A stretch of DNA of 64,000 nt from Fodinicola acaciae (GCF_010993745.1 NZ_WOTN01000002.1:1798001-1862000), one strand, 5' to 3'. Positions 8,683 through 17,793 are shown, counted from the first letter of the stretch. Numbers and translations are program-made. The notes: a model not told the origin generated them from the letters alone.

Positions 8683-9603
8683 TCACGGGGTCAGCACGGT
8701 CTTGCCGGTGAGCTTGCCGGCCGCCGCCGCGTCGTGCACCGCGGCGAGGTCGGTGAGCGGCCGCCGATCGACCACGTCGACCACGAGCTCGCCGCGGTCG
8801 ACGAGGCCGACAAGGTCGGTGAGCTGAGCCGCGTCGCTGCGTACCATGACGTTCCGCGTACGGACGTGGTCCGGACCAGGAGTCGTGGTGCTGACGAAAA
8901 CGCCGCCATCGGCCACCAATTCCGCCAGCTGTGCGGTTTCCTCGGCGCTGGCGCGTACAAGTTGCAACACGATGTCGAAACGCCGGCCGGCGACCGCCTC
9001 GAGCACCGGTGTCGCGGTGTAGTCGACGACCTCGTCGGCACCGTACGACCGGACGCGGTCCTGGCTGCGCCGGCTCGCCGTCGCGGTCACCGTCGCACCG
9101 GCGCGTTTCGCCAGCTGTACGGCGAATCCGCCGACTCCGCCGCCGGCGCCGTTGACGAGCACGGTCTGGCCGGCGGTCAGCTCGGCGTACTCGAACAGCG
9201 CCTGCCAGGCCGTCAGGCCGGCGACCGGCAGTGCCGCGGCATCGGCCAGCTCACCTGACCGTGGCGCCGCGGCAAGGATTTTCGCCGGCACCACAACGTA
9301 TTCCGCCGCCGCGCCTGGCTCGGTCGCCGGCAGGAACGCCACCACCGCGTCGCCGACGCTCCAGCCGGTGACACCGTCGCCGACCGCACTGATGACGCCG
9401 GACACGTCGACGTTTGGCGTGTGCGGAAACCGTATCGGCATCGCGTCGCGCAGGATCCCCAGCCGGATCGCCACGTCGAGCATGTTGAACCCGGTGCCGG
9501 CGACCCGGACGACAACCTGCCCGGCACCGGCCACCGGCTCCCCGGTTTCCTCGTACGCCAACACGTCGCTGTCGCCGTACGCGGGATAACGCATCGCCTT
9601 CAT
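8683..9603 (-). CDS. Zinc-independent quinone oxidoreductase-like MDR protein
   Basis: 306 aa. Medium-chain dehydrogenase/reductase fold: MKAMRYPAYGDSDVLAY at the start, NADPH-binding loop NGAGGGVGGFAVQLAK (near residue 150), and no zinc ligand cluster. An open frame extends upstream to 9717, but ATG 9603 is the start because the region above it holds the operator repeats. Divergent from a MarR gene, a common arrangement in which MarR represses a reductase that detoxifies quinones or other electrophiles. Confidence 0.85.
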   Translation of the reverse strand: MKAMRYPAYGDSDVLAYEETGEPVAGAGQVVVRVAGTGFNMLDVAIRLGILRDAMPIRFPHTPNVDVSGVISAVGDGVTGWSVGDAVVAFLPATEPGAAAEYVVVPAKILAAAPRSGELADAAALPVAGLTAWQALFEYAELTAGQTVLVNGAGGGVGGFAVQLAKRAGATVTATASRRSQDRVRSYGADEVVDYTATPVLEAVAGRRFDIVLQLVRASAEETAQLAELVADGGVFVSTTTPGPDHVRTRNVMVRSDAAQLTDLVGLVDRGELVVDVVDRRPLTDLAAVHDAAAAGKLTGKTVLTP

Positions 9604-9617
9604 GACCACTCCAGTTG

Positions 9618-9687
9618 CTTCGAAGTTGAAGTACAAGACGAAGCGTAAGTGCTTCGAATTCGAAGTGCAAGCGCTTCGGACTCGAAG
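9618..9687. promoter_or_regulatory. Three CTTCGA...GAAG operators between MDR reductase and MarR genes
   Basis: Three related 14-bp dyads: CTTCGAAGTTGAAG (9618-9631), the perfect palindrome CTTCGAATTCGAAG (9652-9665) and CTTCGGACTCGAAG (9674-9687). They occupy most of the 92 bp between the two divergent starts. Repeated dyads of this size between marR and a reductase gene are the expected layout for a MarR repressor controlling both genes. Confidence 0.75.
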
Positions 9688-9695
9688 CAGGTAAG

Positions 9696-10211
9696 TTGAC
9701 GGGAGTGAGTGGATCACTGGTCGATCCCGGCATCGACTCGCCGGAGCCCGAGCAGCTGGCTGCCTATTTCGCGCTCACCGAGGCGGTCAGCCTGCTGCAG
9801 CACCAGGTCGAGCTGCAGTTGCGTGCCGACAGCGGACTCAGCTCGGTGCAGTTCGGGATCCTGACGCGGTTGGCCGGCGGCGACGGCCAGCTGACCATGA
9901 CCCAGCTCGCCGACGGGGTCGTCTACAGCCGCAGCGGACTCACGTATCAGGCCGGCCTGCTGGAAAAAGCCGGCCTGATCACCCGTGGCCCGAGCGTTGA
10001 CGACGAGCGATCGACGGTGGTCACGATCACCGGGAAAGGCGTGGCGCTGGTCAACCGGCTGTTGCCCGGCCACATCGAGGTCGTCCGCCGGCTGCTGTTC
10101 GAGCCGCTGTCCGACCGTGACCTGCGCCGCCTCGGCGACATCATGTCGCGCGTACGCGACCACATGCGGCGGCAGCCGCCACGGTCAGCGACGCCGCGTA
10201 AGCGCCGCTAG
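9696..10211 (+). CDS. MarR-family transcriptional regulator
   Basis: 171 aa from TTG 9696 (AGG four bases upstream); GTG 9705 is an alternative. Winged helix in the middle (LTMTQLADGVVYSRSGLTYQ, then LLEKAGLITRGPSVDDERS, the typical MarR wing DDxRs). N-terminal dimer helix rich in Leu/Gln. Preceded by three dyad operators shared with the divergent oxidoreductase. Its 3' end overlaps the convergent membrane protein gene by 27 bp. Confidence 0.88.
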   Translation: MTGVSGSLVDPGIDSPEPEQLAAYFALTEAVSLLQHQVELQLRADSGLSSVQFGILTRLAGGDGQLTMTQLADGVVYSRSGLTYQAGLLEKAGLITRGPSVDDERSTVVTITGKGVALVNRLLPGHIEVVRRLLFEPLSDRDLRRLGDIMSRVRDHMRRQPPRSATPRKRR

Positions 10212-10604
10212 CAGCCGCGACTGCGCGAGCGCACCGCCGACCACCGCGCACATGGCGCTGATCGCGACGATCGGCAGCAGGAACATGACGCCGTAAAGGA
10301 TCCAGGCGATCGGATAGATCGTGGCCGGCTCGGTGATCGCCGTGACGATGGCCTCCACGACGGTGACCAGGCCGACGTTGACCAGGGCCGTGACCGCGCC
10401 GACGCCGCCCGCGATCGGCACCGGCCGGCGACGTCCGACGACGAAGCCGGCGATGAGGCCGTACGGGACGAGGATGAGGCTGGCGAACAGCGGGACCGGC
10501 GCGTCGACGCCGCGCCACCAGTAATCGCAAAACGTCACGAACAGGCCACAAACCAGCCCGTGCAGGCAGCCAGAGGACCAAACGAACCGAGCGGCACCGC
10601 TCAT
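10185..10604 (-). CDS. Small integral membrane protein, function unknown
   Basis: 139 aa from ATG 10604, which has AAGGAGG eight to fourteen bases upstream; the longer open frame above it runs into IS debris. About four hydrophobic segments: residues 10-28, 38-58, 66-90 and 98-125. The cytoplasmic tail is basic (ALTRRR). No recognised domain. Convergent and overlapping with the MarR gene. Confidence 0.7.
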   Translation of the reverse strand: MSGAARFVWSSGCLHGLVCGLFVTFCDYWWRGVDAPVPLFASLILVPYGLIAGFVVGRRRPVPIAGGVGAVTALVNVGLVTVVEAIVTAITEPATIYPIAWILYGVMFLLPIVAISAMCAVVGGALAQSRLLAALTRRR

Positions 10605-10739
10605 CGCGCCCTCCTTCCGCCGCGATTCTAGTTGCACCCGGCCAGGACGTTGGTGGTGGCGCGGCTGGTTGATAGAGGGAGAACCTCCGGGTCGGAGTGG
10701 CGTGTCGAGGCCGAGGAGGCCGAGCGTGGCGGCAGGTCT

Positions 10740-10850
10740 ACGCCAGAAACACCGAACGATCGGCCGCCCCTTGCACCATGGCTCCAGCACTACAACACTC
10801 AACACCGCCACAGCGCACTCGGAGACAGGCCGCCAATATCTGCTCCCGAG
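10740..10850 (+). pseudogene. IS481-type transposase C-terminal remnant
   Basis: The plus frame contains LAPWLQHYNTQHRHSALGDR followed by PPIS (10770-10841). This is the C-terminal hallmark (HYNxxRxHxALGxxPP) of IS481-family transposases, whose core is a DDE integrase. Everything upstream of it is missing, so only the last ~35 codons of an element remain. Confidence 0.65.
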
Positions 10851-10944
10851 CCGCCCTGCCATGCCAGGCTGAGATGCATGGGGACGCGCTTGGTCCTCGT
10901 CTCAACATTCCGATAGCTGAGGCGAGGAAACAAGCGCTTGTGTT

Positions 10945-10974
10945 GTTGGTTGGTGGTCCACCTGTTCGGTTCAG
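10945..10974. repeat. 30-bp sequence shared with 29062-29090 (candidate IS end)
   Basis: This 30-bp stretch and 29062-29090 agree at 27 positions (two mismatches and one indel). Read on the minus strand it begins TGAACCGAACAG. It supplies the stop codon of the broken HNH gene here, and its twin supplies the stop of the truncated MFS gene at 29087. A decayed IS terminal repeat is the simplest explanation, given the IS481 transposase tail about 100 bp away. Confidence 0.5.
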
Positions 10975-11921
10975 CCGTACAGGTGGTAGGTATTTCGCAG
11001 CGGCTTTTGCTCGTAGTCCACATCGAGTGGTGGGATGAACTCCGGGTGGCCGTTGTTCATCCGTACGGTCCAGTCGGTGTGGTGAATTTTCGCGATGATG
11101 GCGGTCGCAGAGCAACACGCAATTTTCCAGACATGTGGTGCCACCGTCCACCCATGACGATGTGGTGCGACCGCGTGTGCCGGACGGGCCGCGTGCATCC
11201 GGGCCGGGTGCAGCCTTTGTCTCGTGCGATCAACGCTTTCCGCAGCTCTGGGCCGGCCAGCCGTTCCTTGCGGCCGACGTCCAGTGGTACGCCTTCGGAG
11301 TTGAGGATGACCGGAATAATGTCCGCGTCGCAGGCGAGGCGGCGGGCGGTTTCCGGGCTGATGGTGAGGCCTTCGTACGCACGCGCCACACCCAGACAAT
11401 CGCGGAGCATCTCCCAGGAGATAGGCATGCAACCGGGTGCCGAGCCGGTAGAGCCGACCGGCGTCCATGTGCTTGGCGCACTCCACCACGGCCGCTTCGG
11501 CTTCGCGGCGCTGCTGGAAGTCCACGTGCGCCGGCAACCTCGTGATCACCGTACGGATCGCGTCCAACTGCGAGTCCGCGAGGTCGCCGCGGCGCATGGC
11601 TTGGGCGGCGAGGTCCAGCTTCGGCGCCAACATCTCACCGTTCAACGCCATGCCCGGGCAGAACGCGCGAGCGCGCTGCACCCGGCGACTGGCCTCGGTC
11701 GGGGAGAGCAACAACTGGTCTTCCAACAGCTGCTGGATGTTTTTCGCCTCCAGCTGCTCGTACGCCTCTTTGTGCTCGATCGCGTTCACGATATTCAACA
11801 CACGCGCCGCGGCCTTGCGATATTCACGCTCGGCGTCACGCAGCATCGCCGCGAGCGCGTCCGCGTCTTCTTCCGGCCATGGGTCACCGACTGGCGCGGT
11901 GGTGGCGGAAGGAGTGGTCAT
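10971..11921 (-). pseudogene. DUF222 / HNH endonuclease, broken by frameshifts
   Basis: Starts at ATG 11921 and reads as a DUF222 domain (EREYRKAAARVLNIVNAIEH, then LSPTEASRRVQRARAF) down to about 11430. The homology then continues in a second frame (RDKGCTRPGCTRPVRHTRSH, to about 11140), a third (WVDGGTTCLENCVLLCDRHH, to about 11090), and finally returns to the first frame. At least three frameshifts are needed and the protein is shorter than the usual 400-480 aa. DUF222-HNH genes are often multicopy and mobile in actinomycetes. The 3' end coincides with a shared IS-end-like sequence. Confidence 0.8.
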
Positions 11922-12082
11922 GGCTCCAATAATACCGGCCACACCGACAAAACCACGCCACCAACCACGTCGGTGGATAGCATTTTCCCTTCGCTGCGAG
12001 TGAAACTGACTTCGAGGCGCCGGCGATTTGAAGCCGACGGCGAGGCGGTGACCTCGGCCAATGTTTTCTGGCGAGGCACCAG

Positions 12083-12586
12083 CTACCATCTCACCGGGGC
12101 GAACTTCGCGTAGCAGACGGCGACTGGCTGGCCGGCCGACGATGACTTGGTGACCGCCACCCTGCCGTCGACGGTGACCGTGCAGGTGACGGTCTTTCCG
12201 TCGGCCGCCTGGACAAGCAGTTGTACGACCTGCAGCGGCTGGTCGGCCGGCCACTGGTAGTTGTCCTGCCACGGCAGCGAAACGCCACTTTCCTTGCGCA
12301 CCAACCCGGTTCCGGTCGTGTCGTAGGTGAGCGACACCGGTCCGGCGCCGGTCACGGCGAGCTTGACGTGCCGCACCGGATGCTTCTTCGGCGCCGGCTG
12401 ACCGGCGGTCGCACGTCCCTGGTCGACCTCGGCTTTCGGTGTGGTCGTCGACGAAACCGTGGCAGCGGTGGTCGCGCGCTGCTGGCTGGATCTTAGCCAG
12501 ATCGTGCCGCCGGTCGCGGCCGCGAACACCAGCACGGCCGCGACCGACGAATACAGGACGATCCGGAGCTTGGTGACGGTCGGCAT
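12083..12586 (-). CDS. MmpS-like membrane-anchored protein
   Basis: 167 aa. One N-terminal transmembrane helix (residues about 9-29), a Thr/Pro-rich linker, then a domain with the MmpS pattern: SLTYDTTGTGLV, SGVSLPWQDNYQW, and a Val-rich C-terminus ending AVCYAKFAPVRW. MmpS proteins are periplasmic accessory partners of RND-type MmpL exporters in mycobacteria, but no MmpL is nearby. The start abuts the stop of the YeeE/YedE gene with no gap, so it is the last gene of the four-gene operon. Confidence 0.7.
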   Translation of the reverse strand: MPTVTKLRIVLYSSVAAVLVFAAATGGTIWLRSSQQRATTAATVSSTTTPKAEVDQGRATAGQPAPKKHPVRHVKLAVTGAGPVSLTYDTTGTGLVRKESGVSLPWQDNYQWPADQPLQVVQLLVQAADGKTVTCTVTVDGRVAVTKSSSAGQPVAVCYAKFAPVRW

Positions 12587-13825
12587 TCAGCACACCGCGT
12601 CGGTCGGTTTGGGGTTGGCCAGGCCGAAAAGCGGCCGCAGGCGCAGGCCGGCGTACGTGCCGGCGATGGCCAGCAGGCCCCACAGCCAGCCGTGCAGGCT
12701 GAAGGAGGCGATGCCGGAGAAGTACGCGCCGATGTTGCAGCCGCCGGCCAGCCGCGCGCCATAGCCCATCAGCACACCTCCGATCACCGCGCCGAGCGCG
12801 AGCTTCCACGGAATTCCGCGGTGCAGCACGAAAGCTCCGGCCGCGGCGGAGGCGATCAGCGCGCCGAGGATGATGCCGAAGTCCATCACCGAGGTCTTGT
12901 CGAGCAGGACCGAGGCGTCCAGCGCGGCGGCGTTTTTCGGCACCTGCCAGTAGGCCCAGTGCGCCACGTCGACACCGAACAGTTGCAGGAATTTGGAGCC
13001 CCACAACGCAAACGCGAAGGTGATGCCCCACGGGCTTCCGGAGAAGAAGAGCGTCGCCGCGTTGAGCACGGCCAGGCCGATGGCGCCGACCCACAGCGGC
13101 CACGCGCCACGGACGGCGCGCAGGAATCCGCTCGCGGTCGGCGGTTCCTCGACCGCCGGAGGCTTGCGGCGCCGCTCGACCCAGTACGAGATGCCGACGA
13201 TCACCGCCATCGCGGCCAGCGAGATCGCCAACGCACCCGGATATCCGAGCGGTGTCTTGGCCAGCGACACGGTCGGCCCGGTCGGGATCGTCTTGCTCCA
13301 GAAGGTGAAGTTGGCGGCGCCCAGCACCGATCCGGCGATGAAACCACCGAGCGTGATGAGGATCGAGGTCTGTCCGCTGCCGACGGCGTACAGCGTGCCG
13401 GAGGCGCACGAGCCGCCGAGTTGCATGCCGACACCGAAAAGAAACGCTCCGACGACGACCCCGGCGCCGACCGGTTGCAGCGATGCCTGTGGCGTGGCAC
13501 CGAAACCGATGCCGCCACCGAGCAGGATCGCGAAGAGCACGCACGCGACCGCGAGCATCAACATGTGTGCGCGCAACGCTTTCGGCTGGCCGACCGCGAC
13601 GAGCTGCCGCCAGGCCGAGGTGAATCCGAACCGTGAGTGGAAAAGTACCAGACCGAAAAGCAGGCCGAGGACATACAGGATGACCGTCTTGCCGCCGCCG
13701 ACCGCGAAAATCCAGCCGCCGAGGCCGACGGCCAGCACCGCGCCGACGCCGATCACCGCCCATTTCGCCGGTGGCGCCACCGGTCTCGTGATCCCCGTGG
13801 ACAGGCTTTCGTCCGCTACCGCCAT
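12587..13825 (-). CDS. YeeE/YedE-family (TsuA-like) sulfur-compound transporter
   Basis: 412 aa from ATG 13825 (AGGAGG upstream). About eleven to twelve hydrophobic segments. The family's two half-repeats each carry a conserved Cys motif: GGSCASGTLYAVGSG (C141) and GGCNIGAYFSGI (C363). In TsuA-type proteins these Cys line the path for thiosulfate uptake. The operon partner is an SBP56/methanethiol-oxidase-like protein, which fits a sulfur-handling role. Ten bases follow the upstream gene's stop. Confidence 0.88.
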   Translation of the reverse strand: MAVADESLSTGITRPVAPPAKWAVIGVGAVLAVGLGGWIFAVGGGKTVILYVLGLLFGLVLFHSRFGFTSAWRQLVAVGQPKALRAHMLMLAVACVLFAILLGGGIGFGATPQASLQPVGAGVVVGAFLFGVGMQLGGSCASGTLYAVGSGQTSILITLGGFIAGSVLGAANFTFWSKTIPTGPTVSLAKTPLGYPGALAISLAAMAVIVGISYWVERRRKPPAVEEPPTASGFLRAVRGAWPLWVGAIGLAVLNAATLFFSGSPWGITFAFALWGSKFLQLFGVDVAHWAYWQVPKNAAALDASVLLDKTSVMDFGIILGALIASAAAGAFVLHRGIPWKLALGAVIGGVLMGYGARLAGGCNIGAYFSGIASFSLHGWLWGLLAIAGTYAGLRLRPLFGLANPKPTDAVC

Positions 13826-13835
13826 GTCAAACCTC

Positions 13836-15557
13836 CTATGATGTCGCCGGATCCGGCAAAGACCCGGTGATCGGTACGACCGTGCCGTCCGGCAGCCAGC
13901 CGAGCGCGGCACCTTCGTGATGCATCTCGAACTCGGCCGGCAGGAAGCCGACCGGCGATGCCGCGTAGAGCTGCGTCGGCGCGGCCAGCGGTTTTCCCAG
14001 CCAGCCAAGATAACCCGACGCGGTCGGATAGTCAGAGCCGAAACCGCGCGCGACCGCTGCCGCGTACTGGCCGGGCCCGGTCTCGTGCGGGTTGAACCGC
14101 AGCGGCAGGATCGACCCGGCGTTGTTGCTGAGCACCGGCGCCGACAGCAGCCACGGCGCCAACCAGACGCCGGCCGTGTACGCCGTGCCGGTCACCTTCA
14201 GCTTTTCCGCCGCCGGCGTCCAGCCGGAGACGACGACCAGGGCACCTGGCCGGTTTCCCTTTTTCTCCGCCGAAACCGGCAGGTGCAGCGCGGCCGCGGT
14301 GGTGCGTACGAGTGCGGCCGCCGCCTGCGACCGTGGCGACAGGTCCGACAGCACGGTGATGGCTGGCACCTTCCGCGCGGCCAGGAATGTCAACAACGAT
14401 CGCAAAGACGCGTCGTCGGCGGCCGACAGGCGATCGCTCGGGCAACTGGTCAGTGGCGTGTTTCGACCGGCCACAACGGATCCGAGCGCCGCGCTCGCGC
14501 ACTCGGCGGCGTCCGGTCCGATCGCGCCGGCGACCGTACGGCCAGCCGCGCCCGTGTCCGCGCGGACGGAAGCGCTGCTGTTTTCGTGTGAGATGGTCAA
14601 AGTGCTGCGGCCGGGCGGCAACGTGACCACCGCCCAGCCGCCGGCCGCACCCGGCTGTGCACCTGCGCGTACGGGTGCGCCACCGTCGACTGCAACCGAC
14701 ACGTCGTTGGCATTGGCGCCACCGATGTGCACGAGGTTGAGTCCCGGCCGGCTCGGCGTGACCAGCACCGGTGTGCGTGCGCCGGCCAGGTTCAGCTGAC
14801 GCAGCAACGGTGTTCCGGGAGTCGGCAGTGGATCCGGTGGCGGGAACGCGGCCAGGCTCGACCAGGCCGCGAGCGCAACCGCGACGCCGGCGGCCTGGAA
14901 GGTCGCCAGCGGCACTCGGCGCGCCTGGATGGCCACGCCGGCGATCACCGCGATCGTTTCGATGACGGTCACCAGTCCGTACGGTGTCAGCCACAGCCGC
15001 TCGTCGAAGGCCAATCCCTGCAGCGCTGCCAAAACAACCGCGCTGACGAGCACGACGGCGGCAGCCGCGTACGAGATGACGCCGGTCCGTGGTGCCGTCA
15101 CGGCCCGGTCGCCGGCGGTCCACAACGCGACCGCCGCGCCGAGCCAGACCGCCAGCGCGGTGACGTGGACGAACCCGACCCACGCCACCGCACCGGTGGA
15201 GTCGATGACCGCTTCGACCGCGACGAGCACGGCCAGGACCGCGCCGCCGGCGACGCTGAACCGCGACAGGTTTTCGGTTGCCGGCAACGCCGCGACCACC
15301 AACGTGACGGCGACCTGCGCCGCGACGACCGGCATCGGCACGCCGTCGCCGGTCGTCGTGAGGCAGGTCAGCGCAGCCACCCCGGCCGCGGCCCAACCGA
15401 TCCACCTCGCAACGGTGGACGGCGGACCGGCCAGTGGACGCACCAGTGCGCCACCGGCCACCGTGGCGGTGCTGAGGATCAACAGCACGCGGCCGATCGC
15501 GGCCAGGGTGAGCTCGCCGGCGTCGGTGCCGCCGGCGTGCGCCATTTCGGTGATCAT
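13836..15557 (-). CDS. Large membrane protein with extracytoplasmic tail, sulfur operon, unknown
   Basis: 573 aa. The N-terminal half (residues 15-240) has about seven to eight hydrophobic helices, loosely like CopD-type membrane proteins. The C-terminal half is a soluble beta-rich domain with conserved-looking Cys (ECASA, TSCPSD) and His-rich end (EMHHEG). No catalytic motif is recognisable. It starts three bases after the stop of the SBP56-like gene, so the two are translationally coupled. An integral membrane partner for the secreted protein is the natural inference. Confidence 0.65.
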   Translation of the reverse strand: MITEMAHAGGTDAGELTLAAIGRVLLILSTATVAGGALVRPLAGPPSTVARWIGWAAAGVAALTCLTTTGDGVPMPVVAAQVAVTLVVAALPATENLSRFSVAGGAVLAVLVAVEAVIDSTGAVAWVGFVHVTALAVWLGAAVALWTAGDRAVTAPRTGVISYAAAAVVLVSAVVLAALQGLAFDERLWLTPYGLVTVIETIAVIAGVAIQARRVPLATFQAAGVAVALAAWSSLAAFPPPDPLPTPGTPLLRQLNLAGARTPVLVTPSRPGLNLVHIGGANANDVSVAVDGGAPVRAGAQPGAAGGWAVVTLPPGRSTLTISHENSSASVRADTGAAGRTVAGAIGPDAAECASAALGSVVAGRNTPLTSCPSDRLSAADDASLRSLLTFLAARKVPAITVLSDLSPRSQAAAALVRTTAAALHLPVSAEKKGNRPGALVVVSGWTPAAEKLKVTGTAYTAGVWLAPWLLSAPVLSNNAGSILPLRFNPHETGPGQYAAAVARGFGSDYPTASGYLGWLGKPLAAPTQLYAASPVGFLPAEFEMHHEGAALGWLPDGTVVPITGSLPDPATS

Positions 15558-15560
15558 CTG

Positions 15561-17390
15561 TTACGCGACATCCTCATCCGCGACGACGAACAGCTCGGAG
15601 TGCGGTTTGGCGTTGCCGAGCTTGCCGTGTGGCCACGACTGCCGGTTGAAGTCCACGCACGGCGTGCCCTCGTTCTCGTCCCGGAACGTGGTGTCCAGTG
15701 ACAGCGCACCGGTTTTCGGGTTGGAGTCGACGATGCAGACCTTGTGGTTGCCGTCGATCCCGGTGCGCGCGACGAAATAGTTCGACGTGGCGATCCGGGT
15801 GGTCTGCTTGGTCTCGTGGTAAAGACCGTCGCCGCCCAGCACGAAGTTGTCGAGCGTGCCCCAGTGCGGCCCGCCGTCGATCTTCTGGATGCCGGCGATC
15901 GTCGGCGCGTCCGGCTCGTCGCCGCCGCCGGTGATCTCGTCGGCCGTGTCGATGCTGACCTTCGGGTTTTCGCCGGAGGCAAGGAGTTTCTCGATGTTCA
16001 GCGACACGACGTAGCCGGGCGAACCGGGATCGCTCGGACCGTAGATGCCGGCCGGTCGGCCGATCACCGCGTGGTAGAGGTATTTGTCGTCCAGGCTGGT
16101 CTGCAGCCAACCGCCACCGTCGTTGCCGGCCGGGAACTGCGACGATCCCAGCGCCGCCGCGGCGGTGGTGTCGTCGAACACCTCACGCCACTTCGGATTC
16201 GCCGCGGTGATGTCCGGTGTGTAGAAGATCGCACCGCCGGACATGGTCTCCGCGAAGGCCCCCTTGTGGTTGGGCAGGTTGGTGACCGTGGTCTCCATCA
16301 CCGCGCGGTTTTCGTTGCGCAGTGGATCATCCGGGTTGGACCGCGGACCTTTCGGCAGGTAGTTCACCGACACGACCTTCGGATGCGCGCGGTCCTTGAT
16401 GTCCCAGATCCGTACGGTCGGACGCCGCAGATAAGGCGACGGCGCCTTTACCGGATCCAGGATGATGTTGCGCGGTTCGGCGTAATCGCTGGTGATCAAC
16501 CGGTCCAGGTCTTCGCGCACCTGGATGCCGTGCGGGTTGGCGCAGGTCGGCGTCACGGTCGTCGGCAGGTCGAGGCACTGGCTGGCGTCCTCGGCCTTCC
16601 CGGTCGCCGCCGGCGCCTGTCCGAGCACCTTGCCGTGCTGGTCGAAATGCACCAGCTCACCGGGAGAACCGGCGAACCCGTTGCCGATCACCGTCTTGCC
16701 GTTGGGATAGACGTACGGACCGGGGACCACCGGACCACCCATGTAGGTGCCGTAGGCGGTGCCGTCCTTGAGCACCCAGTACGCGTCCGGCACCGAGCCG
16801 CCGAGCGTCTGGGTCGGCAGGCTGATGCCGCTCAGGCTCACCTCTGGCAGCTTCTTCACGTCGAAAACGTAAGTCGCGGCACTGAAAAGTCCACCGGCGT
16901 AGATCTTGTCACCCTTGTGCCAGATGTACTGCACGTGGTGTGGCTCGTTTTCCACCAGCGGACCGACGGTGACGGTGTTGACCACCTTGCCGTAGGTCGG
17001 CGAGCCTTTCGTCGCGTCGATGACGGCAAGGAAATCGGGGCCAGGCAACGCATCGGTGACCGTCTTGCCGAGCGAACCGAGGTCCACCGACAGGCCGCCG
17101 GGCAGGCTCTTGCCGGTTTTCACCGCGGTGTCGGCGATGTTCTCGTCGCCGGCCCAGACGACCAGCCATTCCTTGCGTTTTCCGGTCGCCGCGGTGCTGG
17201 CCAGTTGCCGGTCGAGATGGTTGGTCGCGGTGTAGAGCTTTCCGTCCGCGCCGGTCAGGCTCGACACGAGCTGTTCGACACCGGCGCTCGCGGCCTGCTG
17301 GCCTGGCAACACCAGCGCCGCCGCCGCCAGGCCGAAGGCTGCCACCAGTGCGGCCGGCCTTCGTCGGCGGGATTTTCCGGGCAGGGGCAT
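15561..17390 (-). CDS. Secreted SBP56/methanethiol oxidase-like beta-propeller
   Basis: 609 aa from ATG 17390 with AAGGAG eight bases upstream; the frame above it is spurious. Signal peptide: basic start KSRRRRP, hydrophobic stretch AALVAAFGLAAAALVL, cleavage near AASA. The mature part shows selenium-binding-protein-56 features: EPHHVQYIWHKGD, CANPHGIQVR, LITSDYAEPRN, TVRIWDI, SLDDKYLYHAV, and a C-terminal PHSELFVV. Bacterial members oxidise methanethiol using copper. Identification is by motif resemblance, and a different function within the propeller superfamily is possible. First gene of the sulfur operon. Confidence 0.55.
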   Translation of the reverse strand: MPLPGKSRRRRPAALVAAFGLAAAALVLPGQQAASAGVEQLVSSLTGADGKLYTATNHLDRQLASTAATGKRKEWLVVWAGDENIADTAVKTGKSLPGGLSVDLGSLGKTVTDALPGPDFLAVIDATKGSPTYGKVVNTVTVGPLVENEPHHVQYIWHKGDKIYAGGLFSAATYVFDVKKLPEVSLSGISLPTQTLGGSVPDAYWVLKDGTAYGTYMGGPVVPGPYVYPNGKTVIGNGFAGSPGELVHFDQHGKVLGQAPAATGKAEDASQCLDLPTTVTPTCANPHGIQVREDLDRLITSDYAEPRNIILDPVKAPSPYLRRPTVRIWDIKDRAHPKVVSVNYLPKGPRSNPDDPLRNENRAVMETTVTNLPNHKGAFAETMSGGAIFYTPDITAANPKWREVFDDTTAAAALGSSQFPAGNDGGGWLQTSLDDKYLYHAVIGRPAGIYGPSDPGSPGYVVSLNIEKLLASGENPKVSIDTADEITGGGDEPDAPTIAGIQKIDGGPHWGTLDNFVLGGDGLYHETKQTTRIATSNYFVARTGIDGNHKVCIVDSNPKTGALSLDTTFRDENEGTPCVDFNRQSWPHGKLGNAKPHSELFVVADEDVA

Positions 17391-17636
17391 CTGCCACTCC
17401 TTGCTGGGAAAAGGGGAGAGAGAGGAGTGTGGTTTGGGCACGCGGCACCGACCGGTCCGTACGAACACACCGGTTGTGGCGGGAAAAAAATCAGGAAGCC
17501 GGTCGCCGGTTGACCGGGACCGCGAAGAGAATCAGCGCCGCGACGCTCTTATGAGCGCGGACAGACGCTGCTCGCCTGCCGGACAAGATCGACGTACCGG
17601 CGAGCGACCAGAAGAAGTCGCCATTCCACGCGGAGG
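17391..17636 (-). other. Long 5' leader of the sulfur operon with hairpins
   Basis: About 245 bases separate the predicted promoter from the start codon. On the transcribed (minus) strand a hairpin GCTCGCC...GGCGAGC forms from about 17568 to 17604, and a perfect tetraloop hairpin CGCTC-ATAA-GAGCG lies at 17544-17557. No ORF of note is present. The layout could host a regulatory RNA, but I could not match it to any known riboswitch, including SAM-I or SAM-IV. Confidence 0.3.
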
Positions 17637-17666
17637 AGTATTCAGACCAGTACACGACAATGTCAA
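17637..17666 (-). promoter_or_regulatory. Sigma-70-type promoter of the sulfur operon
   Basis: On the minus strand, -35 TTGACA (17661-17666) is followed after 18 bp by -10 AATACT (17637-17642). It is the best match to the housekeeping promoter consensus in the gap and points at the SBP56-like gene 245 bases downstream. Confidence 0.5.
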
Positions 17667-17793
17667 GTCAAGGTGGTCTAAAACGCCCACCATTCGGGAA
17701 CTTTTTCCGCTCGTACCCCGACCGGGTCGGATTTCCGCTGCTCAGCAACGATATCTCGGGTCCAGAGGAATAAATATCTCTTGATCCGAGTCA

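Noticed and set aside
11922-13763. Upstream extension of the HNH reading frame to 13763
   Set aside because: It is an out-of-frame shadow of the YeeE/YedE and MmpS-like genes. The DUF222 domain starts at ATG 11921.
17391-17636. SAM-I or SAM-IV riboswitch before the sulfur operon
   Set aside because: Some local words are suggestive, but the conserved core pairing and junction sequences are not there.
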